DNA of 64,000 bases from Verrucomicrobiaceae bacterium (GCA_019694165.1 JAIBCL010000026.1:21090-85089), one strand, 5' to 3'. Shown: positions 42,715 through 53,453, counted from the stretch's first letter. Notes: generated by a model from the letters alone, not told the origin. Program-made: numbers and translations.

Positions 42715-44700
42715 ATGCATGTATGGGAAAGTTTAAAGGTGAAGACACCGGCGGGGGCCGTCGGTTACGCGCATCGAGTACTTTCGTTGCTGCTATTTTC
42801 TTCGCTGGCGGTGCCGGCAGGTATACGGGCCGCCTATGAGCAAGTGGCACCCGGGATTCTGTTCTGGCCCGGCACCTGCAACACCTATGTCATCCGCGAC
42901 GGTGATGCAGCCGTGATGATCGATCCCGGTGATGGCACAGCGTTCGATCACCTGCACGAGATTGGCGTGAAAAAAGTCGATCAAGTGCTGCTCACCTCAC
43001 ATCACCGCGAATTGCTGCAAGGCATCGGCAAACTCGACCGTGCGATCACCACGATTGCCGCATCGAAGGACGAGCAGCTCTTCCTCGAAACGCCGAGCGA
43101 CTTCCGCAAATGGAACCCGAGGCTCAGCGACAAGTTCGCCGTGCATGGATCGAGTTACGTGCGTCCGCCAGCGCAGCCCGTGAAGATCGATCGGGCGCTC
43201 GCCGATGGTGAGGTGATCGACTGGCATGGCAAAAAGATCCTCTGCCACCTCACGCCCGGCCATTCGCCCGGTGGCATGACTTATCAGCTTGAGGACATGC
43301 TCTTCATCGGTGGCGTCATGCACGACGGCGCGAAGATGACCAACTGGTTCGACACCGAGTGGGACTACGGCTTTGCCAAAGGTCTCGATGCGCTCACCGC
43401 GTCGGTGGAAAAGCTGATCGCGCTCGCTCCGCGCATCGCCTTCTCGTCTCAAGGTCCCGTCATCCGCGATGCGACCGCGCAGTTGAAGACCTATCGCGAC
43501 AAGCTCGCCGCCTTCCGTCCCGACTACATTCGCGGCTATCCGGTGACCGACATGTCGAAGCGCGGCCCGCATCCCGCCACCACGCCGACGAAGGTGCCTT
43601 ATGTCGTGCAGGTGTCGAAGCACCTCTACATGTTCGGCCAGGAGATGGCGGGCAAGAATTTTGCACTGATCATCGCTGACAGCGGCCACGGATTGCTGCT
43701 CGACTGCGGCTTGTTCCCCAAGCTCGTGCTAGAACGCATCATCGACGACATGAAGCTGCACCTCGGTCTGAAGCAGATCGATGCCTGCTGGATCAGCCAC
43801 TCGCACGGCGATCACTTCACGCTCTTCCCCGCGCTGCAGGAGCATGGTGTGAAGTTCTGGACCATGGACACCATCGCCGACAAGTGCGAGAACCCGCGCT
43901 TCTACGACTACCCCGCGATGATCGGCGCTTACAACGCGGGCTTCGAGAAGGCGAAGATCGACCGCATCCTCCACGCTGGTGACGTGATCGATTGGGAAGG
44001 CTACAAGCTGCACATCGACTGGATGCCTGGACAGACCGAGTTCGGCAATGCGCTCTGGCTTGAACTCGATGGCAAGAAGGTCGTCTTCACCGGTGACAAT
44101 CTCTTCGGCGATCCCAGCGATCCTGCGCAGAACGGCCACGAATGCGTGAACGCCCGCAACAGTGCCATCATCGACGAAGGCTACCTCGTCGCCGCCAAGT
44201 ATCTGCAAAAACTCCAGCCCGATGTGATCATGGGCGCGCACTCGATCCTCATGACCGAGCCCGCGAAGTTCATCGACCGCTACCGCGAGTGGGCCGAGCG
44301 CGCGATTGCCAAGTTCAAAGACCTCCTGCCCGACTCGAACTACGAATACCTCTTCGACCCGTATTGGGTCAGCGCGTATCCCTATCGCGTCGATCTCACG
44401 AAGGATGACGCACAACTCGTGAAGATCACCGTGCGCAACTTTCGCGACTCACCGCAGGAGCATCGCATCGAGTTGAAAATGCCGCCTGGCATCGAAGTCG
44501 AGCCGAATGTGCTGACAGGCAGCGTCACTGCGAAGAGCCGGAAGACCTTCGAGATCAAGGTGAAGGTCAAGGATCGTCAAGCCGTGCGCGACGGTGTGTT
44601 GATCGCGCCGTTCGACATCACACTCGATGGCAGACACTACGGCGAGCTGTTCGACTTCATCTTGATGGTCAAGGAACCTCCGCCACCAGCCAAGCCCTGA
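42715..44700 (+). CDS. Exported protein with two metallo-beta-lactamase domains, each with a degraded metal site
   Basis: 661 residues with a hydrophobic export segment at about 22-38. The first MBL domain (about 40-270) has TSHHREL at 94-100 where HxHxDH should be, yet keeps PGHSPGG at 181-187. The second (about 295-530) has an intact SHSHGDH at 361-367 and FTGDN, but PGQTEFG where PGH is expected. A C-terminal beta domain (KITVRNFRDSPQEHRIELKM) resembles an Ig-like fold. It is likely periplasmic. Substrate unknown. The epimerase gene follows after 4 bp, so they are one operon. Confidence 0.8.
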   Translation: MHVWESLKVKTPAGAVGYAHRVLSLLLFSSLAVPAGIRAAYEQVAPGILFWPGTCNTYVIRDGDAAVMIDPGDGTAFDHLHEIGVKKVDQVLLTSHHRELLQGIGKLDRAITTIAASKDEQLFLETPSDFRKWNPRLSDKFAVHGSSYVRPPAQPVKIDRALADGEVIDWHGKKILCHLTPGHSPGGMTYQLEDMLFIGGVMHDGAKMTNWFDTEWDYGFAKGLDALTASVEKLIALAPRIAFSSQGPVIRDATAQLKTYRDKLAAFRPDYIRGYPVTDMSKRGPHPATTPTKVPYVVQVSKHLYMFGQEMAGKNFALIIADSGHGLLLDCGLFPKLVLERIIDDMKLHLGLKQIDACWISHSHGDHFTLFPALQEHGVKFWTMDTIADKCENPRFYDYPAMIGAYNAGFEKAKIDRILHAGDVIDWEGYKLHIDWMPGQTEFGNALWLELDGKKVVFTGDNLFGDPSDPAQNGHECVNARNSAIIDEGYLVAAKYLQKLQPDVIMGAHSILMTEPAKFIDRYREWAERAIAKFKDLLPDSNYEYLFDPYWVSAYPYRVDLTKDDAQLVKITVRNFRDSPQEHRIELKMPPGIEVEPNVLTGSVTAKSRKTFEIKVKVKDRQAVRDGVLIAPFDITLDGRHYGELFDFILMVKEPPPPAKP

Positions 44701-44704
44701 TCCC

Positions 44705-45733
44705 ATGAACCCCATTTCAACCATTGACGAACTCGAAGAAGCCCTCAGTCTCCCCTCGCCCGCCGTGCTTGACACGCTGCGGCAGATCGACGGCGACGTC
44801 ATGGTCCTCGGTGCTGGCGGCAAGATGGGACCGACGCTCGCTCGCATGATTCGTCGCGGGTTTGCTGAGACCCGGCACTGCCATCGCCGCGTGATCGCGG
44901 TGTCGCGTTTCTCATCCGCAAAGGCAGCAGAATCTCTTCGCCAGCATGGAGTGGAAACAATCTCCTGTGATCTCCTGGACCGCGAAGCGGTGAACGCCCT
45001 GCCCGACGTGTCCAATGTCATCTTCATGGCAGGACACAAGTTCGGCACCAGTGACGCGCCGGAACTCACCTGGGCCATGAACACGGTTGTGCCGGCCATC
45101 GTCGCCGTACGCTTCGCGAAGTCGCGCATCGTCGTCTTTTCCACCGGCTGTGTCTATCCGCTGATGCCCGTCAACGGCCCTGGTGCCAGTGAGGGTGATC
45201 CCCTCACGCCGCCGGGCGAATACGCGAACTCCTGCGTGGGCCGCGAGCGTGTGTTCGAGCACTTCGCCAGGCAACACGGCACGCGCGTGCTGATGTTCCG
45301 CCTCTGCTACGCCATAGATCTGCGCTACGGCGTGCTGATGGATGTGGCGCAGAAAGTCGCCAACGGCCAGCCCGTCGATGTCTCCATGGGCCACGTCAAT
45401 GTGATTTGGCAGGGGGACGCAAGTGCTCGCGCGATCCAATGCCTCGCCCATGCGTCGTCACCACCGGTCGCACTGAACGTGACCGGACTTGAACGCGTGT
45501 CGATTCGCGATCTGGCACATCGCTTTGGTGACGTGCTGGGACGTCCGGCGATCATCACCGGTGCCGAAGCATCGACCGCGTGGATTTGGGATGCCACGCG
45601 CTCGTATGAGTTGTTCGGGCCGCCAACAACATCCCTGGACGAGATGATAAAGGCGACAGCTCACTGGCTGAAGCTCGGTGGCACCACCATCGGCAAACCC
45701 ACACATTTCGAAGTTCACGATGGACAGTTCTGA
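44705..45733 (+). CDS. NAD-dependent epimerase/dehydratase family protein
   Basis: 342 residues, extended SDR fold. VMVLGAGGKMGPTLARMIRR carries the dinucleotide-binding turn; RIVVFSTGCVYPLMPVNGPG is the strand with Ser/Thr before the active site. The usual YxxxK appears altered to ANSCVGRERVFEH, so the catalytic Tyr may be replaced by Cys or shifted. Similar proteins occur in PVC sugar-acid or uronate catabolic clusters. It overlaps the DapA-like gene by 14 bp. Confidence 0.8.
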   Translation: MNPISTIDELEEALSLPSPAVLDTLRQIDGDVMVLGAGGKMGPTLARMIRRGFAETRHCHRRVIAVSRFSSAKAAESLRQHGVETISCDLLDREAVNALPDVSNVIFMAGHKFGTSDAPELTWAMNTVVPAIVAVRFAKSRIVVFSTGCVYPLMPVNGPGASEGDPLTPPGEYANSCVGRERVFEHFARQHGTRVLMFRLCYAIDLRYGVLMDVAQKVANGQPVDVSMGHVNVIWQGDASARAIQCLAHASSPPVALNVTGLERVSIRDLAHRFGDVLGRPAIITGAEASTAWIWDATRSYELFGPPTTSLDEMIKATAHWLKLGGTTIGKPTHFEVHDGQF

Positions 45734-46739
45734 TCTCCGCACCGCGCTTCTTCGCGGCCTCGCCATTCCCGCGCACCCGCTGGCGCTGAACGCAGCCCGC
45801 AGGCTCGACGAGCGCCGGCAGCGCGCGCTCAGCCGTTACTATATCGCCGCGGGTGCCGGCGGGCTCGCGGTGGGTGTGCATACGACCCAATTTGCCATCC
45901 GTGATCGCCGGATCGGGTTGTTTGAACCGGTGCTCGCCCTGGCAAAAGAGGAGATGGATCGCGCGACGAATCCTCTCGTGCGCATCGCCGGTGTCTGCGG
46001 TGAGACGAAGCAAGCCGTGGCCGAAGCGACCCTCGTTCGTGCACTCGGCTATCATGCGGGCCTGCTGAGTCTTGGTGCCATGCGCCATGCGACCGAAGAT
46101 GAACTCGTCACGCACTGCCACATCGTTGCCGAAGTGATCCCGGTAGTCGGATTCTACCTTCAGCCCGGCGTCGGCGGTCGCGTGCTGCCTTACGCGTTCT
46201 GGCGCCGGTTCGCGGAGATCGAGAATGTGGTCGCCATCAAAATCGCGCCCTTCAACCGCTACCAGACCCTCGACGTCGTGCGTGCCGTGATCGATGCCGG
46301 ACGCAACGACATCGCTCTGTACACCGGCAACGATGACAACATCGTGGCCGACTTCCTCACGCCATATCGTCTCGGCGGCAAGGAACGTCGCATTACCGGC
46401 GGACTGCTCGGCCACTGGTCCGTGTGGACGCAGCGGGCGGTCGAGTTGCTCGATCGCTGCCGCAATACCGACGCGACACCCGATCTGCTCCGGCTGGGCG
46501 CCGAGGTCACCGACAGCAACGCCGCGTTTTTCGATGCCGCCAGCAGCTTTCATGGTTGCATAGCGGGCCTGCACGAAGTGCTGCGACGGCAGGGCCTGCT
46601 CGAAGGCATTTGGTGCCTCGACGAGGGCGAATGCATGAGTCCCGGTCAGCGCGAAGAGATTGACCGGGTCTATGCGGCCTACCCGCATCTCAACGACGAC
46701 GAGTTTGTCGCCACGCACCGCGACGAGTGGATGCGTTGA
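45720..46739 (+). CDS. Dihydrodipicolinate synthase/N-acetylneuraminate lyase-like protein
   Basis: 339 residues from ATG 45720, inside the end of the epimerase gene. A TIM barrel of the class I aldolase type: GAGGLAVGVHTTQFAIRD at the front and VVAIKIAPFNRYQTLDVV carrying the Schiff-base Lys. The GTTGE motif of true DapA is replaced by GVHTTQF, so it is not a diaminopimelate enzyme but more likely cleaves a 2-keto-acid sugar or acts as a dehydratase. Together with the MBL protein and epimerase it looks like part of a sugar-acid pathway. Confidence 0.85.
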   Translation: MDSSDLRTALLRGLAIPAHPLALNAARRLDERRQRALSRYYIAAGAGGLAVGVHTTQFAIRDRRIGLFEPVLALAKEEMDRATNPLVRIAGVCGETKQAVAEATLVRALGYHAGLLSLGAMRHATEDELVTHCHIVAEVIPVVGFYLQPGVGGRVLPYAFWRRFAEIENVVAIKIAPFNRYQTLDVVRAVIDAGRNDIALYTGNDDNIVADFLTPYRLGGKERRITGGLLGHWSVWTQRAVELLDRCRNTDATPDLLRLGAEVTDSNAAFFDAASSFHGCIAGLHEVLRRQGLLEGIWCLDEGECMSPGQREEIDRVYAAYPHLNDDEFVATHRDEWMR

Positions 46740-46781
46740 GTTCGCAAACTTCCGGCCTGGCAACCGTAGTGAAATCCGGGC

Positions 46782-49700
46782 ATGAAACTCGGACGCAGCA
46801 TTCTCCTGCTGATCAACCTCACGGCGGCGCAGGCCGCCGTGGAATACAATCGCGATGTGCGCCCGATCCTCTCCGACAAGTGCTTCAAGTGCCACGGCTT
46901 CGACGCGCATAATCGCAAGGCGAACCTGCGTCTCGATGTGCGCGAGGAAGCGCTCAAGCCTGCGAAGTCTGGCGAGATCCCCATCGTGCCGCGCGATGCG
47001 ACGAAGAGTGAAGTCATCCTTCGCATCACGACGAGTGATGACGATGACGTGATGCCGCCGGGCAAGAATCACGAGCGGCTGAAGGAACGCGAGATCGCGA
47101 TCCTCAATCAGTGGATCAACGAAGGCGCGGAGTATCAGGCTCACTGGGCCTTTGTGCCGCCCGTTAGCCAAGAGCAAAGGGCAAAGAGCGGAGAGAAGGC
47201 CACCAAGGAGCGAGGAACATCTCTTCGCTCTACGCCCTTCGCTCTTAGCGCCAACCCCATCGACACAATCGTCCGCAGTCGTCTGGCGAAAGAGGGCTTG
47301 AAGCCATCGCCTCTCGCCGATGATGCCACACTCCGCCGACGTGTGTCACTCGCCGTCACCGGCCTGCCTTCTTCGTCATTCGACATCCCGCATTCGTCAT
47401 TCGAATCGTTCGTCGATTCGCTACTCGCCAGCCCCCACTTCGGCGAGCGCCTCGCCATCGAGTGGCTGGACACCGCACGCTACGCCGACACCAACGGCTA
47501 CTATACCGACGGCGAGCGTCAGGCGTGGCCGTGGCGCGACTGGGTGATCAAGGCGTTCAATGCGAACATGCCGTTCGATCGGTTCACCATCGAACAACTC
47601 GCCGGTGATCTGCTACCGAACGCGACGCTGGATCAGAAGATCGCGACGGCCTTCAATCGCAACCACACGGTCACCAACGAGACCGGCATCATCGACGAAG
47701 AGTATCGCACCAGCTACGTGTGCGACCGCGTGGAGACCACGGCAGCGACCTGGCTCGGGCTCACGATGGGCTGCGCGAAGTGCCACGATCACAAGTATGA
47801 TCCGCTAACGATGCGCGACTACTACGGGCTCTTCGCCGCATTCAACAACGTGCCCGAGACCGGCATCGTGAAGGACGTGACCCCGCTGAGCCCCGCGCCT
47901 TCGGTTTCACTGCCGACGAGGGAGCAGGAGCAGCAGATCGCCGAGTTGAGCAAGAAACGCGAGTCGCTCGAAGCCAAGTTCAAAGCTCACGCGCCAGCCT
48001 TGCACAGCGACATCGCCGCTTGGGAAAAGCGTGCGCTCGATGCTTTGCCTCCGCTGCCGTTGAAAGGCAGTCTCGCGCACTTCGACTTTGAGCGCGACAC
48101 GCTCGATCACGGACCGCTGCATCTGAAGTCCACTTCCACCGGAAAGATCACGCACGACGCAGGCACGAAGGGCAAGGCGATGAAGTTTGACGCGACGCAG
48201 TATATCGAGTTCGCCGATCCACAGCCGATGGAGCGTGATCGCGCGTTCACCTTGAGCGTGTGGATCAATCCTGGCAGTTCGCCACAAGGCTGCGTGGCAT
48301 CGAAGCAGGACTCCGGCGCAGAGGCGCGCGGGTTCGAGATTCTTTGGTATAAAGCCCAGCCGCGCATCAACCTCGCACACCGCTATGGCAGCGACGGCAT
48401 CGAGGTCGTGGCGAAGGACAAGTTCGCCAACGGCCAGTGGCGGCATCTGGTGGTGACGTATGATGGCTCGTCGAAGGCCGCTGGATTGAAGGTGTATGTC
48501 GATGGCACGCTTAGTGAGGTCACAGTGCGCCGCGATTCACTCACCGGCTCCATCGCCTCGAAGGAACCCTGGCGCATCGCGTGGAAAGGCTCCGGTATCG
48601 GCTTCGAGGGCGGCGTGGATGAGTTTCGTTTGTTCGATCACACTCTGAGTGCGGACGAGATCAGCGCCTTGCATTGGCGCGAGTTCCTTGAAGGCACACT
48701 CGCCATCGACAGCCGCAAGCGCACAAAGGCGCAGACGGAGAAGCTGGAGTCCTACTTCATTGCGCATCACGGCAGCGAGGAATTGCAGCAGCTCTCCACT
48801 CAACTCGCGGAAGCCAAGTCCAGTGAGGACGCGGCGAAGAAACAAATCATCTCCGTCTCCGTGATGCAGGACATGCCGAAGCCACGAGAGACGCATGTCC
48901 TCACGCGCGGCCAATACGATCAGCCGGGCGAGTCGGTCGGCTTTGCCGTGCCTGCATCGCTGGGCAAGCTCACGACCGATGCGCCGCGCAATCGGCTCGG
49001 CCTCGCGCAGTGGCTTGTGTCAAAGGACAACCCGCTCACCGCGCGCGTTGCGGTGAATCGTTTGTGGACGATGTGCTTCGGCGATGGACTCGTGCGCACG
49101 CCGAATGACTTCGGCTTGCAAGGCGAGCTGCCAACCAACCCAGAGCTGCTCGACTTCCTCGCCGTGCGCTTCCGCGATGGCGATGCGACGACGAAGCCCT
49201 GGGACATCAAGGCGCTGCTAAAGCTCATCGTCACGAGCGAGACCTTCCGCCAGTCATCGAACTTCACGCCCGAGCTGCTCGCCCGCGATCCTGACAATCG
49301 ACTGCTCGCACGCGGCCCACGCTTCCGCCTTCCCGCCGAAGTCATCCGCGATCAAGCGTTCGCTATCAGCGGCCTGCTCGTGCCGACCATCGGCGGCCCC
49401 AGCGTGAAGCCGTATCAACCACCTGGCCTGTGGGAAGCCGTGAGCTACAACGGCGAGGCGACGTATCAGCCCGACACCGGCGACGCCACGCATCGTCGCG
49501 GCCTCTACACCTTCTGGAAGCGCCAGTCCCCGCCGCCCGACATGCTCACCTTCGACGGCCCGACACGCGAAGTTTGCACCATTCGTCGTCCTCGCACGAA
49601 CACACCGCTGCAAGCGCTGCTGTTGTTGAATGACGAGAACTACCAGGAGGCTGCACGATCAGTAGCCATCCGAGTCATGGGGCATGAGGGCCACCGCGCT

Positions 49701-49910
49701 TCGTTTGTTTGGCGCTTGGTGACCGGTCGTGATCCAAAGCCATCGGAGGTCGCCGAGATCGAATCGCTTCGTCAGGCGCAACTGGATCGGCTCCGACGCG
49801 ACCCTCCGCACACCGGGCATCGGGCGCAGAGTGACGATGCCGAGCTGGCCGCATGGACGATGGTGGCGAGCCTGCTGCTGAATCTCGATGAAGTGCAGGT
49901 GCTTCACTGA
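46782..49910 (+). CDS. PSCyt1/DUF1549/DUF1553 secreted protein with inserted LamG domain
   Basis: 1042 residues with a signal peptide (MKLGRSILLLINLTAAQA). A cytochrome-like PSCyt1 domain has CFKCH at 34-38. DUF1549 (PSCyt2) spans about 160-370 with WLDTARYADTNGYYTDGE and GCAKCHDHKYDP. A LamG/concanavalin-like domain (about 430-620) is inserted, and the C-terminal DUF1553 (PSD1) carries LARWL-like RLGLAQWLVSKDNPLTARV, RPRTNTPLQALLLLNDENY. These giant proteins are almost confined to Planctomycetes and Verrucomicrobia and lie in glycan-degradation clusters; their activity is unknown. Two short repeats occur in frame near residues 130-210 (47170-47246 and 47372-47404). Confidence 0.92.
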   Translation: MKLGRSILLLINLTAAQAAVEYNRDVRPILSDKCFKCHGFDAHNRKANLRLDVREEALKPAKSGEIPIVPRDATKSEVILRITTSDDDDVMPPGKNHERLKEREIAILNQWINEGAEYQAHWAFVPPVSQEQRAKSGEKATKERGTSLRSTPFALSANPIDTIVRSRLAKEGLKPSPLADDATLRRRVSLAVTGLPSSSFDIPHSSFESFVDSLLASPHFGERLAIEWLDTARYADTNGYYTDGERQAWPWRDWVIKAFNANMPFDRFTIEQLAGDLLPNATLDQKIATAFNRNHTVTNETGIIDEEYRTSYVCDRVETTAATWLGLTMGCAKCHDHKYDPLTMRDYYGLFAAFNNVPETGIVKDVTPLSPAPSVSLPTREQEQQIAELSKKRESLEAKFKAHAPALHSDIAAWEKRALDALPPLPLKGSLAHFDFERDTLDHGPLHLKSTSTGKITHDAGTKGKAMKFDATQYIEFADPQPMERDRAFTLSVWINPGSSPQGCVASKQDSGAEARGFEILWYKAQPRINLAHRYGSDGIEVVAKDKFANGQWRHLVVTYDGSSKAAGLKVYVDGTLSEVTVRRDSLTGSIASKEPWRIAWKGSGIGFEGGVDEFRLFDHTLSADEISALHWREFLEGTLAIDSRKRTKAQTEKLESYFIAHHGSEELQQLSTQLAEAKSSEDAAKKQIISVSVMQDMPKPRETHVLTRGQYDQPGESVGFAVPASLGKLTTDAPRNRLGLAQWLVSKDNPLTARVAVNRLWTMCFGDGLVRTPNDFGLQGELPTNPELLDFLAVRFRDGDATTKPWDIKALLKLIVTSETFRQSSNFTPELLARDPDNRLLARGPRFRLPAEVIRDQAFAISGLLVPTIGGPSVKPYQPPGLWEAVSYNGEATYQPDTGDATHRRGLYTFWKRQSPPPDMLTFDGPTREVCTIRRPRTNTPLQALLLLNDENYQEAARSVAIRVMGHEGHRASFVWRLVTGRDPKPSEVAEIESLRQAQLDRLRRDPPHTGHRAQSDDAELAAWTMVASLLLNLDEVQVLH
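47170..47246. repeat. Imperfect palindrome inserted in frame in the PSCyt1 gene
   Basis: Arms 47170-47195 and 47221-47246 are inverted copies matching at 22 of 26 positions with a 25-bp loop. It encodes a Lys/Arg/Ser-rich stretch between the PSCyt1 domain and DUF1549, where family members normally have a short Pro-rich linker. This suggests a mobile palindromic repeat that landed in frame. Confidence 0.65.
47372..47404. repeat. Two 12-bp direct repeats spaced by 21 bp inside the PSCyt1 gene
   Basis: TTCGTCATTCGA occurs at 47372-47383 and 47393-47404. The 21-bp period is a multiple of three and gives a 7-residue repeat (SSFDIPH then SSFES) in the variable loop after TGLP. It is probably a short expansion in a loop that tolerates it. 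Confidence 0.5.
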
Positions 49911-50078
49911 GGTCGGGCTCGCGGTCATCGTTTGGGATCACTTTTGCACGACCCGGGCATTTTCCTGCCGACCACTGTTCGTCTTGACCGGGCTTGCTCC
50001 CGCGCATTCACCTTGGCACTTGCGCGCCTGCCAATCGTGGGTTTTGGGAAACACTTCTTGAAACCGACGGAAACTTAG

Positions 50079-51386
<1,308 letters not shown>

Positions 51387-51388
51387 CC

Positions 51389-51742
51389 ATGAACTACCAG
51401 GAAATCCGAGCAAAGATCGAGCCCGACGCCGGCACCCGGCGCCTCCACGGAACGGTACGCATCTGCCGATGGGTGTTCGGATTCCTGGTGCTCGCCGTCA
51501 TTGTCGCAGTGCTCTACCCGGCCGGGGATGCGCAGGCGGCGCTGGAGAGGAAAATTCAGAATCTCCGGCGCGAGCGGGACGTCCTGAAGGCCGAGCGGGA
51601 TGCGCAGAAGCGGAAGATGGAGTGGATCAGGACCAACGACCAGTTCCTCGAGATCGCCGCGCGAGACCGGCTCGGCCTGCAGAAGGATGACGAATTTGTG
51701 ATCCGTTTCACCGCGAAGGAAGCCGCCAGGGCAAAGCCGTGA
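51389..51742 (+). CDS. FtsB/DivIC-like septum formation initiator
   Basis: 117 residues. A short cytoplasmic N-terminus, one membrane segment (RWVFGFLVLAVIVAVLYPAG, about 27-46), then a coiled coil (ALERKIQNLRRERDVLKAER) and IAARDRLGLQKDDEFVIRF, the ending typical of FtsB/DivIC. It would link FtsL and FtsQ in the divisome. The start is the ATG at 51389, 2 bp after the eno stop. Position after eno supports the assignment. Confidence 0.88.
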   Translation: MNYQEIRAKIEPDAGTRRLHGTVRICRWVFGFLVLAVIVAVLYPAGDAQAALERKIQNLRRERDVLKAERDAQKRKMEWIRTNDQFLEIAARDRLGLQKDDEFVIRFTAKEAARAKP

Positions 51743-51842
51743 TCTGCACCCACGCACGAACGCGAGCATGATTTGTGTGATTTGCGCCTGTGAACTGATC
51801 GGCCCTTGGCAACCGGATCATCCCCGCTAGTCTGCCCACCGC

Positions 51843-52973
51843 ATGTTCACCCGCATCTTTGACCGATACATCGGCCGGCAGATCTATTCCGGCACGTTGA
51901 ACGGTTTCATTGTGCTCAGCGCCGTGTTCGTGCTTGGCACCATCTTCAAGAAGCTCGACCAGATCCTTGGCGACACTGAACTGCCCGCGACGCTGGTCAT
52001 TCACTTCATCGGCCTGGTCATCCCGTCCACGCTCGTATTTACGATTCCGGGCGCTTTCCTCACCGCCATTTTGCTCTCGTTCGGCCGCATGTCGGCGGAC
52101 AATGAACTGGTGTCCATCCGCATGTCCGGCACCTCCATGCCACGCATCTGCCTGCCGGTTTTCCTCATCGCGTTCATGCTCTCCGCCCTGTGCTTCTGGG
52201 TGAACACCGAGGTCACGCCGGATGCGAAGAACAAGATCAAGCGGCTCTTTCGCGACGTGACGCTGGACAATCCCGCCTCGCTCTTCCAGCCCGGCAAGGT
52301 ACTCGAGAAATTCCCCGGCTTCCGCATCTACACCGGCAAACGCGAGGACAACGAGATGCGGGACCTCACCATCATCGAACTCGAAGGCTCGCGCTCGAAG
52401 CGCGTGATCCGCGCAAAGAAAGCCACGCTCGTCACCACGCCCGGTGTGCTCGACTTCGTGCTCGAACTCAAGGACGCCGTGATCGAAGTGCCCAAGACGA
52501 CGCCTGGCGTCGGCGTGGAGAACATCGACTTCATCCGCTTCAAGGAAACCCAGATCACCTTCCCTCTCTCCCGCCTCAAGGAGAAGACCGAGCGCGTGAA
52601 GGCCGACATGAAATCCACGCCTTCCCTGTGGGAGGAGCTGCGCACCGGCGTCAGCACCGTGAACGGCACCGCGCTCGACAAACGAGAGCTGTCCCTCAGC
52701 CGCACCGAGCTGAGCAAGCGCTACAGCCTTTCCCTCGTGTGCATGACCTTCGTGCTCGTCGGCATCCCGCTCGGCATCACCGCCCAGCGCCGCGAGACAT
52801 CCGTCGGCTTCCTCATCAGCCTTGTCGTTGCCGTCAGCTACTACGCCTTCGTCATTCTCGCCGAGCAGATGAGCGACAATCCCGCGGCGAACCCGCACGT
52901 TCTCATGTGGCTGCCAAACATCATCTTCATGAGCATCGGCGGCTGGCTTTTCTTCAAGCTGACGCGCAAGTGA
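51843..52973 (+). CDS. LptF/LptG-family LPS export permease
   Basis: A 376-residue YjgP/YjgQ protein. Three membrane segments at the N-terminus (NGFIVLSAVFVLGTIF, LVFTIPGAFLTAILLSFGR), a periplasmic jelly-roll domain (about 120-270) and three C-terminal segments (CMTFVLVGIPLGITAQRRET, FLISLVVAVSYYAFVILAEQ). SADNELVSIRMSGTSMPRI is the coupling region contacting LptB. Which of LptF or LptG cannot be decided. The partner and LptB are not nearby. Confidence 0.9.
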   Translation: MFTRIFDRYIGRQIYSGTLNGFIVLSAVFVLGTIFKKLDQILGDTELPATLVIHFIGLVIPSTLVFTIPGAFLTAILLSFGRMSADNELVSIRMSGTSMPRICLPVFLIAFMLSALCFWVNTEVTPDAKNKIKRLFRDVTLDNPASLFQPGKVLEKFPGFRIYTGKREDNEMRDLTIIELEGSRSKRVIRAKKATLVTTPGVLDFVLELKDAVIEVPKTTPGVGVENIDFIRFKETQITFPLSRLKEKTERVKADMKSTPSLWEELRTGVSTVNGTALDKRELSLSRTELSKRYSLSLVCMTFVLVGIPLGITAQRRETSVGFLISLVVAVSYYAFVILAEQMSDNPAANPHVLMWLPNIIFMSIGGWLFFKLTRK

Positions 52974-52998
52974 TCCCGGTCTTTCTCGCCGGCCTTTG

Positions 52999-53439
52999 TC
53001 AGCGTCCGGATGACTCCGCGGCCTTCTGAATGCGCGCGGGCACGTCGTTGATCGAGTAGCCGGCGGCCCTGAGCGCGTCCCACACTTTGACCAGCACGCC
53101 GAGCGCCGTGTTGGTGTCGGCTTCCAGTTCGAGCTTCGCGGCGGGTTTCGCGGCCTTGAGCTTCTTGAGCGCACCAGCCAGCGTGTCGGCGGACTCATTG
53201 TTTCCATCCAGCAGAATCTGCTGGTCCTTCGTGATGGTGATGGCGATGCGCCGGTCAGATGCCGCGGCCACACCACCGATTCCCTTCGTCTCCGGCAGCG
53301 CGATCTGCAGGTGCGCCTTCTGCCGGCGAAAGGTGGTGGTGGCGATGAAGAAAATCAGCAGGATCACCATGATGTCGATGAGCGACACAATGGGGATCAT
53401 CGGCACATGCCTCTTTCGCGGACGGAGATTCATGCTCAT
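52999..53439 (-). CDS. ExbD/TolR-type biopolymer transport protein
   Basis: 146 residues from ATG 53437-53439. A single N-terminal membrane segment, PIVSLIDIMVILLIFFIATT, carries the conserved Asp (IDIMVIL), the proton-path residue, and is followed by a periplasmic domain. An in-frame TTG at 53457 overlaps the exbB-like stop and would add six residues; coupling through that TTGA is possible. Last gene of the tonB-exbB-exbD-like block. Confidence 0.88.
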   Translation of the reverse strand: MSMNLRPRKRHVPMIPIVSLIDIMVILLIFFIATTTFRRQKAHLQIALPETKGIGGVAAASDRRIAITITKDQQILLDGNNESADTLAGALKKLKAAKPAAKLELEADTNTALGVLVKVWDALRAAGYSINDVPARIQKAAESSGR

Positions 53440-53453
53440 TGCGAGGGGGTATC

